Assembly (NCBI RefSeq): GCF_902497895.1
Contig: NZ_CABVHQ010000044.1
Span: forward strand, 1 to 51,507
DNA length: 51,507 nucleotides
Source of the DNA: Pseudomonas fluorescens
GTDB taxonomy: Bacteria > Pseudomonadota > Gammaproteobacteria > Pseudomonadales > Pseudomonadaceae
Direction of reading: 5' to 3'
Shown here one piece after another: positions 43,447-51,507 of the stretch; within the stretch, counting starts at the first letter, position 1; every line of letters begins with the position of its first letter. A program made the position numbers and the translations under genes. The notes under the pieces are model-generated. The model searched no databases, was not told where the DNA came from, and was given only the letters and a program-made list of their open reading frames with translations.

Positions 43447-43568
43447 GTAGCAGCCTGCGTTCGGCTGCGAAGCAGTCGCAAATCCTGCTTGCACGGCTTG
43501 TCTGGAATACCGCAGCGCCTGATTTTACGACTGCTGCGCAGCCGAACGCAGCCTTCGGCAGCTGCTAC
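43447..43568. repeat. REP doublet of a third type (GTAGCAGCCTGCGTTCGGCT)
   Basis: GTAGCAGCCTGCGTTCGGCT at 43447 and an inverted, slightly extended right arm ending GCAGCTGCTAC at 43568. It differs in sequence from the other two REP families in this window. Confidence 0.75.
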
Positions 43569-43621
43569 GGTTCGCGTAATGTCTTAAATGACTGCTCCTA
43601 CCCCAATCCAAAGCTAGCGCC

Positions 43622-45589
43622 CTACAACCGGAAATGCCCGACCATCCCCTTCAGCTCTGCCCCCAACTGCGCCAGCTCGATACTGGATGCGGCGTTGCCC
43701 TGCATCGCCAGGGAGGACTGATCGGCACTGGCGCGGATGCTGGTCACGCTGCGGTTGATCTCTTCGGCAACCGAGCTTTGCTGTTCGGCGGCAGCCGCGA
43801 TCTGCTGGTTCATCTGCTGGATCAACGACACTGCCGCGGCAATGCTGCCCAGCGCGCTTTCGGTCTGCAAGGCATCGCTGACCGCCAACTTGACCAACTC
43901 GCCACTGCTCTGGATTTGCTGGACTGAAGCCTGCGCGGCCGAGCGCAAGGCGCTTACCAGCCGTTCGATTTCCTCGGTCGATTGCTGAGTACGCTTGGCC
44001 AGCGCCCGGACTTCATCAGCCACTACCGCAAACCCCCTGCCCTGCTCACCCGCACGCGCCGCTTCGATGGCTGCGTTGAGCGCCAACAGGTTGGTTTGTT
44101 CGGCCACGCTCTTGATCACCCCAAGCACGGTGCCAATGTTTTGTATTTGCGCACTGAGGCTTTCGATGCTGGTGCTGGCCGAGGTGGCTGAGTCTGCCAG
44201 CTGCTCTATACGCTGCATACTCTGGCGGACCACCTGCTGACCACTCTCAACCTTGTCGTCGGCCCTCTGTGCAGCCTGCGCCGCCTCTTCGGCATTGCGT
44301 GCCACGTCATGCACCGTGGCCGTCATCTGGTTCATCGCAGTGGCGACCTGATCGGTTTCTTCTTTCTGGCTGCTGACTTCGAGATTGGTCTGTTCGGTCA
44401 CCGCCGACAGCGACTGGGCCGAACTCGCCAACTGCTCGATACCGGCCTGCAAGCCACTGACGATGCTGCCGAGCCCGGCCCCCATCTGCTGCATCGCCAG
44501 CATCAGTTGGCCGATTTCGTCACGCCGGGTAACCTCGACCGTCGAGCTGAGATCCCCCGCCGCAATTTGTTGCGCAACATGAATGACCCTACGCAGTGGC
44601 ACAACGATCAATCGGGTGATCACCCAGGCGGCGATCAATCCGACCAGCAGCGCCAATGCCGACGAGCCGACAATCAGCATCGAGTTGTTCTTGAGCTCGA
44701 CCTGCATCGACCGGTCTTCAGCCGCATAAGCCTGATCAACCCGCTCGACCACTTGTGCGGCGCGCTCATGCAGTTGCAGATAGACCTGTTTCTCTTGCGC
44801 CAGCAAGCCGGTGTATTCGCCCAGCTTTTCGCTGAAACTGGCGATATGCCCGGCCACTTCGTTGAGGACGGTCTGATACCCCGCATCCTTGACCGCCGTC
44901 TTGAGTTGTTCGGCCTGGGTCAACGCTTGCTCGGCCTGTTCGATCTTGCCTTGCCCCGCGCGCTCGTCCTCGCCCTTGCGGCTCTGATCCAGGCGCACCC
45001 GCGCTTCGTTCATCGCCTGCAGCATCAGCCGGGAGACCTGACTGACCTGACTGGCCTGCTCGATAAACTCTGCGCCCTCCTTGCCCTGGGATTCTTTCAG
45101 CGTGTAGGCGCCATCATCGGCCAGACCGGCCTGGAGCACATCGAGATTATTGGCGACACTGGAAACCGACCAGCTGGCCATTTCCAGCGCCAGGTCTTTG
45201 GCCTGGGCCAGTTCGACGAACTCATCGAAGCTTTTGCGATAGGCAGCAAGCGCTTGTTCGACATCGTTCATCACCGGCACGTTGGTGGTCGACTGAGCCT
45301 TGAGCTGCGTCGCCAGCCCGATCAGGCCATCAACGCCTTCATGCAAGGCATCGACGGTTTCCGGATCGCCATGCAAGGCATAGTCCTGCTCCAGCAAGCG
45401 CACTTTAAGCAGGCTGCTATTAAGCGCCGACATTTGCTTGAGACCCTCGAAGCGCTGACTGATGGTCTGCAGGGACCAAACGCCAATGGCCGCCACCAGG
45501 GCCGTCAACAGCAACACCAGAACAAACCCGACACCCAGCTTTTTCGCCATACCGAGGTTGGCAAAACGTCTTTGCACGGCCGAAATCAT
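43622..45589 (-). CDS. methyl-accepting chemotaxis protein, probably HBM-type sensor
   Basis: A 655-residue chemoreceptor. An N-terminal membrane segment (about residues 18-38) is followed by a roughly 260-residue all-helical periplasmic domain that resembles the helical bimodular (HBM) sensor of McpS-like receptors for organic acids. A second membrane segment (about 310-330), a HAMP domain and the signalling domain with the hairpin tip LNAAIEAARAGEQGRG follow. ATG at 45589 (MISAVQRRFANLG) is chosen because it starts just before the first membrane segment. The frame is open to 45700. Confidence 0.9.
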   Translation of the reverse strand: MISAVQRRFANLGMAKKLGVGFVLVLLLTALVAAIGVWSLQTISQRFEGLKQMSALNSSLLKVRLLEQDYALHGDPETVDALHEGVDGLIGLATQLKAQSTTNVPVMNDVEQALAAYRKSFDEFVELAQAKDLALEMASWSVSSVANNLDVLQAGLADDGAYTLKESQGKEGAEFIEQASQVSQVSRLMLQAMNEARVRLDQSRKGEDERAGQGKIEQAEQALTQAEQLKTAVKDAGYQTVLNEVAGHIASFSEKLGEYTGLLAQEKQVYLQLHERAAQVVERVDQAYAAEDRSMQVELKNNSMLIVGSSALALLVGLIAAWVITRLIVVPLRRVIHVAQQIAAGDLSSTVEVTRRDEIGQLMLAMQQMGAGLGSIVSGLQAGIEQLASSAQSLSAVTEQTNLEVSSQKEETDQVATAMNQMTATVHDVARNAEEAAQAAQRADDKVESGQQVVRQSMQRIEQLADSATSASTSIESLSAQIQNIGTVLGVIKSVAEQTNLLALNAAIEAARAGEQGRGFAVVADEVRALAKRTQQSTEEIERLVSALRSAAQASVQQIQSSGELVKLAVSDALQTESALGSIAAAVSLIQQMNQQIAAAAEQQSSVAEEINRSVTSIRASADQSSLAMQGNAASSIELAQLGAELKGMVGHFRL

Positions 45590-45833
45590 TGCGCTCAGTC
45601 CCCATCCGATACCCAATGGCAGAAAGGCCATTTTGCTATTCATGCAGATTCGCAATGGGCTGCCCTTGAGCACAAGTCTCGGGCGTCGGAATAATGGCAA
45701 AAAGCTACGCCAAGGTCGTTTTCAGGATGGTCGAGGTCGATCCGACAGCGCCGTGACGCGGGAAAACGTCCAGAATCCTGGGTAATGGGTGCAGGGCCAA
45801 ATTTGCCGGCCTGCCAAGTGGGCCGCCGTCGCG

Positions 45834-45860
45834 GCCGTCACCAAACGTCAACAGACCCTA
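45834..45860. repeat. second copy of the 27-nt element found at 3661
   Basis: The 27 nt from GCCGTCACCAAACGTCAACA to CCCTA are identical to 3661-3687, in the same orientation. The left arm of the inverted repeat present at the first site is missing here, so this looks like a truncated copy. Confidence 0.7.
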
Positions 45861-45873
45861 GGCTTTTTTTCAT

Positions 45874-45910
45874 AAAAAACGCCCCGAGCCAACAAGGCCC
45901 GGGGCGCTTT
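45874..45910 (-). terminator. intrinsic terminator after the GNAT gene
   Basis: On minus GCGCCCCGGGCC pairs with GGCTCGGGGCGT, followed by a T-run. Confidence 0.85.
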
Positions 45911-45996
45911 AGAGATCAATAGCCCTGGATCGCATAGCGCAATGCTCAGGTAAACCGCTTTGCCAGGCAGGCCCGGGATTACCGGTGTGCCGGAGA

Positions 45997-46278
45997 TCAG
46001 AGCTTCGCGGCGTGCCGCTGGTGACGCTCCATGTAGCGCTCCACATAAGAGCACGACGGAATCACTGTGTAGCCCATTTGCTCTGCGTACTCGAGCGCCT
46101 GTTCGGTCAGCGCAGCCGCTATGCCGCGACCACGCAGGGCGTTGGGCACGAACGTCCGATAGATGTCCAGGGTCTGCTTACCCAGGTCCATATAAGTCAG
46201 GTAGGCACGATGACCGTCCACATTGGTCTCGAACTGATGACTGGCCTGGTCATGGTGGATGGACAACGCCTCGCTCAT
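45997..46278 (-). CDS. small GNAT-like N-acetyltransferase (YjdJ family)
   Basis: A 93-residue minimal GNAT fold. HRAYLTYMD and the acetyl-CoA loop VPNALRGRGIAAAL are visible, then VIPSCSYVERYM, the family end. This fits the short YjdJ/GCN5-related N-acetyltransferase-like group. ATG at 46278 follows a strong GAGGAG site; the open frame to 46344 was rejected. Substrate unknown. Confidence 0.9.
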   Translation of the reverse strand: MSEALSIHHDQASHQFETNVDGHRAYLTYMDLGKQTLDIYRTFVPNALRGRGIAAALTEQALEYAEQMGYTVIPSCSYVERYMERHQRHAAKL

Positions 46279-46812
46279 CACTACTCCTCGCGGGTCTTGA
46301 ATTTTGACCCCTACCTTACCGATGTTTTTCCGGCGAAGGAACATCTACGCCACCCCGTGCCTGTCTGGACACCGAGAAAAGCTTACCGATCTCGCACAGC
46401 CGAGCACGTTACAAATAGTAGGCACCATTGTTGAAATTGCTCAAGGCGCGCTCGTCATCGCGTAGCTCCCGCGGATACAGCCCGGTACGCGTAGAGGCGG
46501 CCCGACCTGCGATTGCCTGGTCGAAGCCGGTGCATTGCCGGAGTCGATTCTTGAGACGAACGCCCCTTCTTAAAGTCACCTCTACAGAAACAAAGATACG
46601 TGAACCGCCCCGCAGATTCTGAACAAAAGTGTAGACCGATCAATATAGACCGACTTCCCCCAACAATCTGAAACAACATCGGACAACAGCCCCAGCTTAT
46701 GCTAGACAATGTAGCGACTAGCCCAGCGCGGGCCTCGCAGCTGCATGCTTTCTATACAGATTCATGAAAAGTTGCTCGAAAAAGAATCAGGGATTAGAAT
46801 TTTTACAGCTTC
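46279..46812. other. gap between the GNAT gene and the oprI promoter
   Basis: About 530 bp with lower coding signal than its surroundings. The only candidate is a short minus-strand frame at 46409-46579, listed separately. No repeat or RNA gene is recognised. Confidence 0.4.
46409..46579 (-). pseudogene. possible small gene or C-terminal gene remnant
   Basis: A minus-strand frame from GTG at 46579 to TAA gives 56 residues, ending NFNNGAYYL. Its downstream half uses Pseudomonas-like third positions and looks protein-like (GFDQAIAGRA, TGLYPRELRDDERAL), whereas the upstream part has rare codons (AGA, TTA) and a stop a few codons before. It could be the tail of a decayed gene, a small gene, or chance. 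No ribosome site is convincing. Confidence 0.25.
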
Positions 46813-46841
46813 TTGCGCTAACTCAGTTTACTTACTACAAG
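46813..46841 (+). promoter_or_regulatory. probable oprI promoter
   Basis: TTGCGC (46813-46818), a 17-nt spacer and TACAAG (46836-46841). The start near 46848 gives a 73-nt leader. The flanking sequence is A/T-rich, as expected for a very highly expressed gene, but the hexamers are not perfect. Confidence 0.45.
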
Positions 46842-46920
46842 TAATGGGTAGTATGTACGCCGGCTGTTTCCTCACTCTGAAGAGATAGCTATTAATTGAA
46901 AGTCCTTGAAGGGGAACACG

Positions 46921-47172
46921 ATGAACAACGTTCTGAAATTCTCTGCTCTGGCTCTGGCCGCAGTTCTGGCTACCGGTTGCAGCAGCGTCTCCAAAGAAAC
47001 CGAAGCACGTCTGACCGCAACTGAAGACGCAGCAGCTCGCTCCCAGGCTCGTGCAGACGAAGCCTATCGTAAAGCTGATGAAGCTCTGGCTGCTGCTCAA
47101 AAAGCACAACAGACTGCTGACGAAGCTAACGAGCGTGCTCTGCGCATGCTGGAAAAAGCTAGCCGCAAGTAA
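46921..47172 (+). CDS. oprI: major outer membrane lipoprotein OprI
   Basis: An 83-residue Lpp-like lipoprotein. The signal ends at the lipobox LATGC with lipidated C20, leaving a 64-residue mature chain, as known for OprI. The mature part is an alanine-rich coiled coil (ARSQARADEAYRKADEAL) ending in ASRK, whose terminal lysine can be linked to peptidoglycan. AAGGGG precedes the ATG. It sits next to an L,D-transpeptidase gene, the enzyme class that makes this link in other bacteria. Confidence 0.97.
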   Translation: MNNVLKFSALALAAVLATGCSSVSKETEARLTATEDAAARSQARADEAYRKADEALAAAQKAQQTADEANERALRMLEKASRK

Positions 47173-47193
47173 TAGTCCTTCGGGATTGTTATC

Positions 47194-47225
47194 AAGCCGA
47201 TCCATTCTTGGATCGGCTTTTTTAT
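47194..47225 (+). terminator. intrinsic terminator of oprI
   Basis: AGCCGATCCA pairs with TGGATCGGCT around a TTCT loop, followed by a run of six T. Confidence 0.92.
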
Positions 47226-47246
47226 TGCCCGGCATTTCTGTCGACA

Positions 47247-47288
47247 ATAAAAAACCCGCCGTAGCTGTGAAGCTGCGACGGGCTGTTT
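47247..47288 (-). terminator. terminator of the L,D-transpeptidase gene
   Basis: On minus CCCGTCGCAGCT pairs with AGCTACGGCGGG (two G-U pairs), followed by a T-run. Confidence 0.8.
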
Positions 47289-47296
47289 TCGAGCCG

Positions 47297-48283
47297 TTAC
47301 TGTTGCAGATCGATCGGCGCGCTGGAGACCATGGACCCGGTGCCCGGTATGGCAATCTCTACCGGAAGGCCATCTTCAGCGGCTACCACGTCACGCACCA
47401 CATCCCAGTTCATGCGCACGTTATTGGCCAGGTCTTCGCGCTTGAGCAAGGCATTGATCACCGCAGTGTGCTTGTCGACGACTGACGGATTGCCATTGTC
47501 ATCCAGCGGCGTATGGGCTTCCAGATAGACCTTGCCGCCACTGAGGCCGAACTTGTATGGATCGCTGATGATGCGCACCGAGGTGCCCACTGGCACCATA
47601 CTGGCCATTTCCAGCACGTTATTGTTGAACATGCGGAAGCAGCCATGGCTGGTACGCATGCCAATACCGAACTTCTTGTTCGAACCGTGAATCAGGTAAC
47701 CCGGAGTGCCCAGGGTGAACTTGAACGGCCCCAGCGGGTTGTCCGGGCCTGCCGGTACGACGTTTGGCAACGGGTCGCCATCGGCAAGGTGCTCGGCCTT
47801 GATCGAGGCCGGAGGGGTCCAGGTCGGGTTCGGGGTTTTCGCGACGATACTGGTGTGGGCGATCGGCGAGCCCCAGCCTTCACGGCCGATGCCGAGCGGA
47901 AAGGTGTAAACCACATCCCGGCCTTTGGGGTAGTAGTACAGGCGGTATTCAGCCAGGTTGATCACGATGCCTTCACGCGGGCCCGGCGGCAGGATGAAGC
48001 GCGTCGGCAACACCACCTCGGTGCCCGCCCCCGGCAACCATGGATCGATACCCGGGTTGGCCGCAACCATTTCCAGATAGCCGAGATCATAGGTCGTACC
48101 CAGGTCGGCGAAGGTATCTTCGTACTTGGCCTTGACCACTTGCACCTGACCGACGATATCTTCGCCTGGTGGTGGTAATGGCAGCTCCAGGGCTGCAACG
48201 GGGCCGGCAACACACAGTGCGGCAAGAGACAGGCAGCGGGTGACGGCAGGAAAACGCGGCAACATCCGGAAAATCCTTCGCAT
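47297..48283 (-). CDS. L,D-transpeptidase (YkuD domain) with LysM-like domain
   Basis: A 328-residue periplasmic enzyme. A signal peptide (about residues 1-31, ending AALELPLP) is followed by a LysM-like segment (45-95) and a YkuD catalytic domain with HGSNKKFGIG and SHGCFRM holding the active His and Cys. It resembles the E. coli ErfK/YbiS/YcfS type that attaches Braun lipoprotein to peptidoglycan. Convergent with oprI, which encodes the likely substrate. The open frame upstream to 48412 is spurious. Confidence 0.93.
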   Translation of the reverse strand: MRRIFRMLPRFPAVTRCLSLAALCVAGPVAALELPLPPPGEDIVGQVQVVKAKYEDTFADLGTTYDLGYLEMVAANPGIDPWLPGAGTEVVLPTRFILPPGPREGIVINLAEYRLYYYPKGRDVVYTFPLGIGREGWGSPIAHTSIVAKTPNPTWTPPASIKAEHLADGDPLPNVVPAGPDNPLGPFKFTLGTPGYLIHGSNKKFGIGMRTSHGCFRMFNNNVLEMASMVPVGTSVRIISDPYKFGLSGGKVYLEAHTPLDDNGNPSVVDKHTAVINALLKREDLANNVRMNWDVVRDVVAAEDGLPVEIAIPGTGSMVSSAPIDLQQ

Positions 48284-48376
48284 GATCAACGGGTAAAAAA
48301 AGGGATTGTACACCGCTGTCCACCGCTTCGGGAGCCGAGGCGACGAGGTCCAGTGCACACCGAGACAGGGTCTGGC

Positions 48377-48440
48377 GTAGCCTGCAATCTTTTCAAACGC
48401 CCCAAAGATCAAAAGATCCCGGCCTGCGGCAGCTTCTACA
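48377..48440. repeat. degenerate REPIN, AAAAGATCGCAGCCTGCGGC type
   Basis: The right arm (AAAAGATCCCGGCCTGCGGC then AGCTTCTAC) carries substitutions; the left arm GTAGCCTGCAATCTTTT has lost the central GAGCTGCCGCAGG part. It is an old, decaying member of the family. Confidence 0.7.
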
Positions 48441-48463
48441 GGGCGGTGCTCCTGTTCGCCTGG

Positions 48464-48757
48464 TTACAGCTCGAAACGCAATTCCGGCCAGATCGGCGAA
48501 GTGCCGCGCTTTTGCGACTCGAGGATCGCCCGACACAGCGAACACAGGCGCTGGTCCTGGAAAACCGTCCGGTCGACGCTCGACCAGCGCGGCTGGGCCG
48601 GCAACAAGGTGCCGCACAGCGTACGGTCCGCCGAGCCTCCCAACTCCAATTGACGCGTCACCAGATGCACCCGGACTTCCTGGCAGGCGAACAGATCCAG
48701 CTGCTCATCAGGCTCGATCAGTTGGTAGGCAAACAGGGACCAGGCAGGACGCGGCAT
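48464..48757 (-). CDS. small cysteine-containing protein of unknown function (PA2855-like)
   Basis: A 97-residue soluble protein. C-terminal LCSLCR holds a CxxC pair and an earlier TLCGTLL adds one cysteine, so metal binding or redox activity is possible. ATG at 48757 is chosen because GGAG lies 8 nt before it; a TTG 4 codons earlier is possible. Found between the L,D-transpeptidase and tesA genes, as in PAO1 (from memory). Function unknown. Confidence 0.8.
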   Translation of the reverse strand: MPRPAWSLFAYQLIEPDEQLDLFACQEVRVHLVTRQLELGGSADRTLCGTLLPAQPRWSSVDRTVFQDQRLCSLCRAILESQKRGTSPIWPELRFEL

Positions 48758-48812
48758 CGGGGGCTCCAAATCGGGGCGCCACCTTAGCCGAAAGCTTGCC
48801 TGTAGAAAAGTG

Positions 48813-49418
48813 TCAAAGCAGCGGTTTCAGCGCCGGCCAGACATTTTCCAGCAACTTGCCCTGGGCCACCGCCGCCGGGTGAATGCCATCGGCCTGCATC
48901 AGCTCGGGATTGCCGCCCACCCCTTCGAGAAAAAACGGTACCAGCGGGATGTTTTTCTCTTCGGCGAGGTTGCGGTAGACCTCGGCAAAAGCCTGGGTGT
49001 AACGCACGCCATAATTAGGCGGCAACTGCATGCCGAGCAGCAGCACTTTGGCACCGCTGGCCCGGGAGCTGTCGATCATCGACGCAAGATTTTGTTGCAA
49101 TTGCGTTGGCAGCTGACCACGCAGGCCGTCGTTGCCACCCAGCTCGAGGATCACCAGGTCCGGCTTATGCGCTGCAAGCAGCGCGGGCAGGCGCGCCTGG
49201 CCACCGGCACTGGTGTCGCCACTGATCGAGGCATTGACCACTTTATCGGTGAAACCTTCGCTCCTGAGCCTCTGCTCGAGCAGGGATACCCAGCCCAAGC
49301 GGGTATCCAGGCCGAAAGCCGCGCTGATACTATCGCCAACGATCAGCACAGTACCCGCCGCTGCGTTCTGGGCCATGCACATCAAGGCCAGGCCAGCACT
49401 CAAAAACCACACACGCAT
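48813..49418 (-). CDS. tesA: acyl-CoA thioesterase I / arylesterase (SGNH hydrolase)
   Basis: A 201-residue periplasmic esterase. The signal peptide covers about 1-21 (MRVWFLSAGLALMCMAQNAA). The SGNH blocks are seen in order: S30 in VGDSISAAFG, Gly in SGDTSAGG, N in LGGNDGLRG and DGIHP near the end. Length fits P. aeruginosa TesA (201). Its ATG is only 10 bp from the start of the divergent ABC gene. Confidence 0.94.
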   Translation of the reverse strand: MRVWFLSAGLALMCMAQNAAAGTVLIVGDSISAAFGLDTRLGWVSLLEQRLRSEGFTDKVVNASISGDTSAGGQARLPALLAAHKPDLVILELGGNDGLRGQLPTQLQQNLASMIDSSRASGAKVLLLGMQLPPNYGVRYTQAFAEVYRNLAEEKNIPLVPFFLEGVGGNPELMQADGIHPAAVAQGKLLENVWPALKPLL

Positions 49419-49428
49419 CGGACTCTCC

Positions 49429-50112
49429 ATGGGCGCAAGCATTCTCACAGCGCGCAACCTTAGCAAAGTGGTTCCCAGCGCGGAAGGTGAACTGACCATC
49501 CTGCACGAACTCAGCCTGGAACTGAACCAGGGCGACAGCCTGGCCATCGTCGGCGCCTCCGGTTCCGGCAAATCCACCCTGCTCGGCCTGCTGGCCGGTC
49601 TCGATCTGCCCAGCAGCGGCGAAGTGGTGCTTGCCGGTCGAGCCCTGAGCACCCTCGATGAAGATCAGCGCGCGCGAGTCAGGGCCGAGCATGTCGGTTT
49701 TGTGTTCCAGTCATTTCAGCTGCTCGACAGCCTCAATGCCCTGGAAAACGTCATGCTGCCGCTGGAACTGGATGGCCGCTCGGACGCCCGCGAACGCGCC
49801 AGGGAGCTGCTTGAGCGGGTTGGCCTGGGGCAACGCCTGAGTCACTCGCCACGCCAGCTCTCTGGTGGTGAACAGCAGCGGGTGGCGATTGCTCGTGCGT
49901 TTGCCGCGCAGCCCACTGTGCTGTTCGCCGATGAGCCGACCGGCAACCTCGACAGTCATACGGGCGAGCGCATCAGCGACTTGCTCTTCGAACTCAATAA
50001 GGAAAGCGGCACGACCCTGGTGCTGGTGACTCACGACGAACGCCTGGCGCATCGCTGCCGGCGCCAGATCCGCCTTGAAGCCGGCCTGCTGGTCGTCCCA
50101 CTGGAGCCTTGA
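49429..50112 (+). CDS. ABC transporter ATP-binding protein (YbbA/LolD-like)
   Basis: A 227-residue ATPase. Walker A GASGSGKST, Q-loop FVFQSFQLL, signature LSGGEQQRVAIARA, Walker B VLFADEPTGNLD and the H-loop VTHDE are all present. With the following permease it forms a YbbAP-type transporter of the MacB/LolCDE class. In E. coli, ybbA is also divergent from tesA. It overlaps the permease start by 1 nt. Confidence 0.95.
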   Translation: MGASILTARNLSKVVPSAEGELTILHELSLELNQGDSLAIVGASGSGKSTLLGLLAGLDLPSSGEVVLAGRALSTLDEDQRARVRAEHVGFVFQSFQLLDSLNALENVMLPLELDGRSDARERARELLERVGLGQRLSHSPRQLSGGEQQRVAIARAFAAQPTVLFADEPTGNLDSHTGERISDLLFELNKESGTTLVLVTHDERLAHRCRRQIRLEAGLLVVPLEP

Positions 50113-51507
50113 TGGCACGCTTGCCGCTGTTGCGCCTGTTCAGCCTCGCCATTCGCCAATTGCTGCGCGATGCCCGCGCCGGCGAACTGCGGGTGCTGTT
50201 TTTCGCCTTGCTGGTCGCGGTGGCGGCGAGTACCGCCATCGGCTATTTCGGCGCTCGCCTGAACGGCGCCATGCTGTTGCGCGCGACCGAATTTCTCGGC
50301 GCCGACCTGCTGCTCGAAAGCAGCTCGCCGGCGCGCCCGGAACAGATTCAACGCGGCATCGAGCTGGGTCTGGAACATGCCAGGGTGGTCGAGTTCTCCA
50401 GCGTCATCGCCACGGACAACGGCATCCAGCTTTCCAGTGTCAAAGCCGCCGACGATGCCTATCCGTTACGCGGCGAACTCAAAAGTGCCGATGCCCCCTA
50501 TACCCCGGAAACAGTCGGAGGCGGCCCGAAACCCGGTGAAGCCTGGGCCGAGGCCCGGCTGTTGCCGGCGCTGAACCTGAAGATCGGTGACAGCATCGAT
50601 GTCGGCGTGAAAACCCTGCGCCTGACCCGGGTGCTGACCTACGAACCGGATCGCGCCGGCAACTTCTACAGCCTGACCCCGAGGGTACTGATCAATCTGG
50701 CAGACCTCGAAGCCACCGGCGTGGTGCAACCCGGCAGCCGGGTCAGCTACCGTGAACTCTGGCGCGGTGCGGCAGCCGGGCTCGAATCCTATCGCAAGTC
50801 GATCGAACCCGGCCTGGCCGCCAACCAGCGATTGCAGGACGCCCGCGACGGCAATCGGCAGATCGGCGGAGCCCTGGGCAAGGCCGAGCGTTACTTGAAC
50901 ATGGCCAGCCTGGTGGCGGTGTTGCTGGCAGGCGTGGCGGTCGCGCTATCGGCCACGCGCTTCGCCACCCGCCGCTTCGACGCCAGCGCCCTGCTGCGCT
51001 GCCTGGGATTGTCACGCCGGGAAACCATGCTGTTGTTCAGCGTGCAGTTGACCGTGCTCGGGCTGCTGGCCAGCCTCTGCGGTGCCCTGCTCGGCTGGCT
51101 GGCCCAACATGGCTTGTTCTACCTGCTGCATGATCTGTTGCCGAACGATGTCCCGCCCGGCGGGCTGCTGCCGGCATTCGCCGGGATCGGTACCGGACTG
51201 GTAGCCCTGGCAGGGTTTGCCCTGCCGCCACTGGCCGCCCTGGGGCGTGTTCCTCCGCTACGGGTATTGCGCCGGGACATGTTGCCTATCCCGTCAAGCA
51301 CCTGGATGGTCTATGGCGCGGCATTGGCGGCGCTGGCGCTGATCATGTGGCGGCTGAGCCTGGACCTGCTGCTGACCTTCGCCCTGCTCGGCGGCGGAGT
51401 AATTGCCGCGCTGCTGCTCGGCGGCCTGTTACTGTTGCTGCTGCAAAGCTTGCGCCGGTTGCTGGCGGGCGCGCCGCTGCCGTGGCGCCTGGGGCTGGGC
51501 CAGTTGC
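50112..51507 (+). CDS. FtsX-like ABC permease (YbbP-like), 5' part
   Basis: The first 465 residues of a large permease that runs off the right edge. A first membrane segment at about 24-48 (VLFFALLVAVAASTAIGYF) is followed by a roughly 220-residue periplasmic MacB-like domain, then three FtsX segments (from about residue 255 to 390) and a further hydrophobic pair at 395-445. The family length is about 800-850 residues. Substrate unknown; lipids, toxins or lipoproteins are typical of this class. Confidence 0.93.
   Translation, partial: MARLPLLRLFSLAIRQLLRDARAGELRVLFFALLVAVAASTAIGYFGARLNGAMLLRATEFLGADLLLESSSPARPEQIQRGIELGLEHARVVEFSSVIATDNGIQLSSVKAADDAYPLRGELKSADAPYTPETVGGGPKPGEAWAEARLLPALNLKIGDSIDVGVKTLRLTRVLTYEPDRAGNFYSLTPRVLINLADLEATGVVQPGSRVSYRELWRGAAAGLESYRKSIEPGLAANQRLQDARDGNRQIGGALGKAERYLNMASLVAVLLAGVAVALSATRFATRRFDASALLRCLGLSRRETMLLFSVQLTVLGLLASLCGALLGWLAQHGLFYLLHDLLPNDVPPGGLLPAFAGIGTGLVALAGFALPPLAALGRVPPLRVLRRDMLPIPSSTWMVYGAALAALALIMWRLSLDLLLTFALLGGGVIAALLLGGLLLLLLQSLRRLLAGAPLPWRLGLGQL

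Larger units (their letters stand above)
45590..45996. other. gap between the chemoreceptor and GNAT genes
   Basis: About 400 bp. It holds the 27-nt repeat at 45834 and the terminator at 45874. The part from 45590 to 45833 shows no gene or clear promoter, although the chemoreceptor promoter must be here. Confidence 0.45.

Noticed and set aside
44309..45694. A 461-residue plus-strand frame opposite the chemoreceptor gene
   Set aside because: It has shadow composition (rich in Gln, His and Arg) and no domain; the chemoreceptor is intact on minus.

Overview
This window is chromosomal DNA of a Pseudomonas, most likely of the P. fluorescens complex. The evidence is the housekeeping protein sequences, the high-GC codon use, the lipoprotein OprI, a recognisable RgsA small RNA, and many REP/REPIN palindromes of the type scattered through fluorescens-group genomes. 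I see no insertion sequence, prophage, CRISPR array or large foreign island. It is mostly core genome, with two accessory-looking gene sets.

Layout. 1-2450: a TetR regulator, a divergent PLP enzyme, the sRNA rgsA and a REP pair. 2454-12872 (minus strand): a fatty-acid, envelope and replication cluster, transcribed yceD-rpmF-plsX-fabD-fabG-acpP-fabF-pabC-mltG-tmk-holB-pilZ-tatD. 12978-16318: maf (plus), then rluC, a HAD phosphatase and sppA on minus. 16348-20227: rne behind a long structured leader. 20414-24778: an accessory molybdenum-hydroxylase operon (2Fe-2S subunit, Mo subunit, XdhC, MocA). 25049-29569: exbB-exbD-lpxK-ycaR-kdsB-PTP-murB. 29659-35116: comEC, a DUF2062 gene, an ABC exporter pair and a glutathione S-transferase. 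35437-38375: fadE and a small PA2817-family gene. 38483-41691: a LysR regulator divergent from an unusual AlaX-like / 2OG-Fe(II) oxygenase / LysE trio. 41817-42229: a duplicated tRNA-Gly/tRNA-Glu pair with a strong promoter. 42593-46278: a membrane-anchored unknown, a chemoreceptor and a small GNAT protein. 46921-51507: oprI, an L,D-transpeptidase, a small CxxC protein, tesA and a divergent ABC transporter whose permease runs off the right edge.

How the genes work together. The 2.4-12.9 kb block couples phospholipid and fatty-acid initiation (PlsX, FabD, FabG, AcpP, FabF) to ribosome supply (L32, YceD), folate (PabC), peptidoglycan processing (MltG) and DNA synthesis (Tmk, HolB). The 25-29.6 kb block makes peptidoglycan and lipid A precursors (MurB, KdsB, LpxK) beside an ExbBD motor.

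The most interesting observations are these. (1) rgsA carries an 18-of-19 nt complement to the acpP Shine-Dalgarno region in the same window. (2) yceD has a near-consensus promoter so close to its ATG that the mRNA should be essentially leaderless. (3) A REPIN supplies the stop codons of both convergent genes flanking it. (4) The AlaX/2OG-oxygenase/LysE trio looks like a small amino-acid-analogue modification, editing and export system. (5) A 27-nt element is repeated exactly 42 kb apart.
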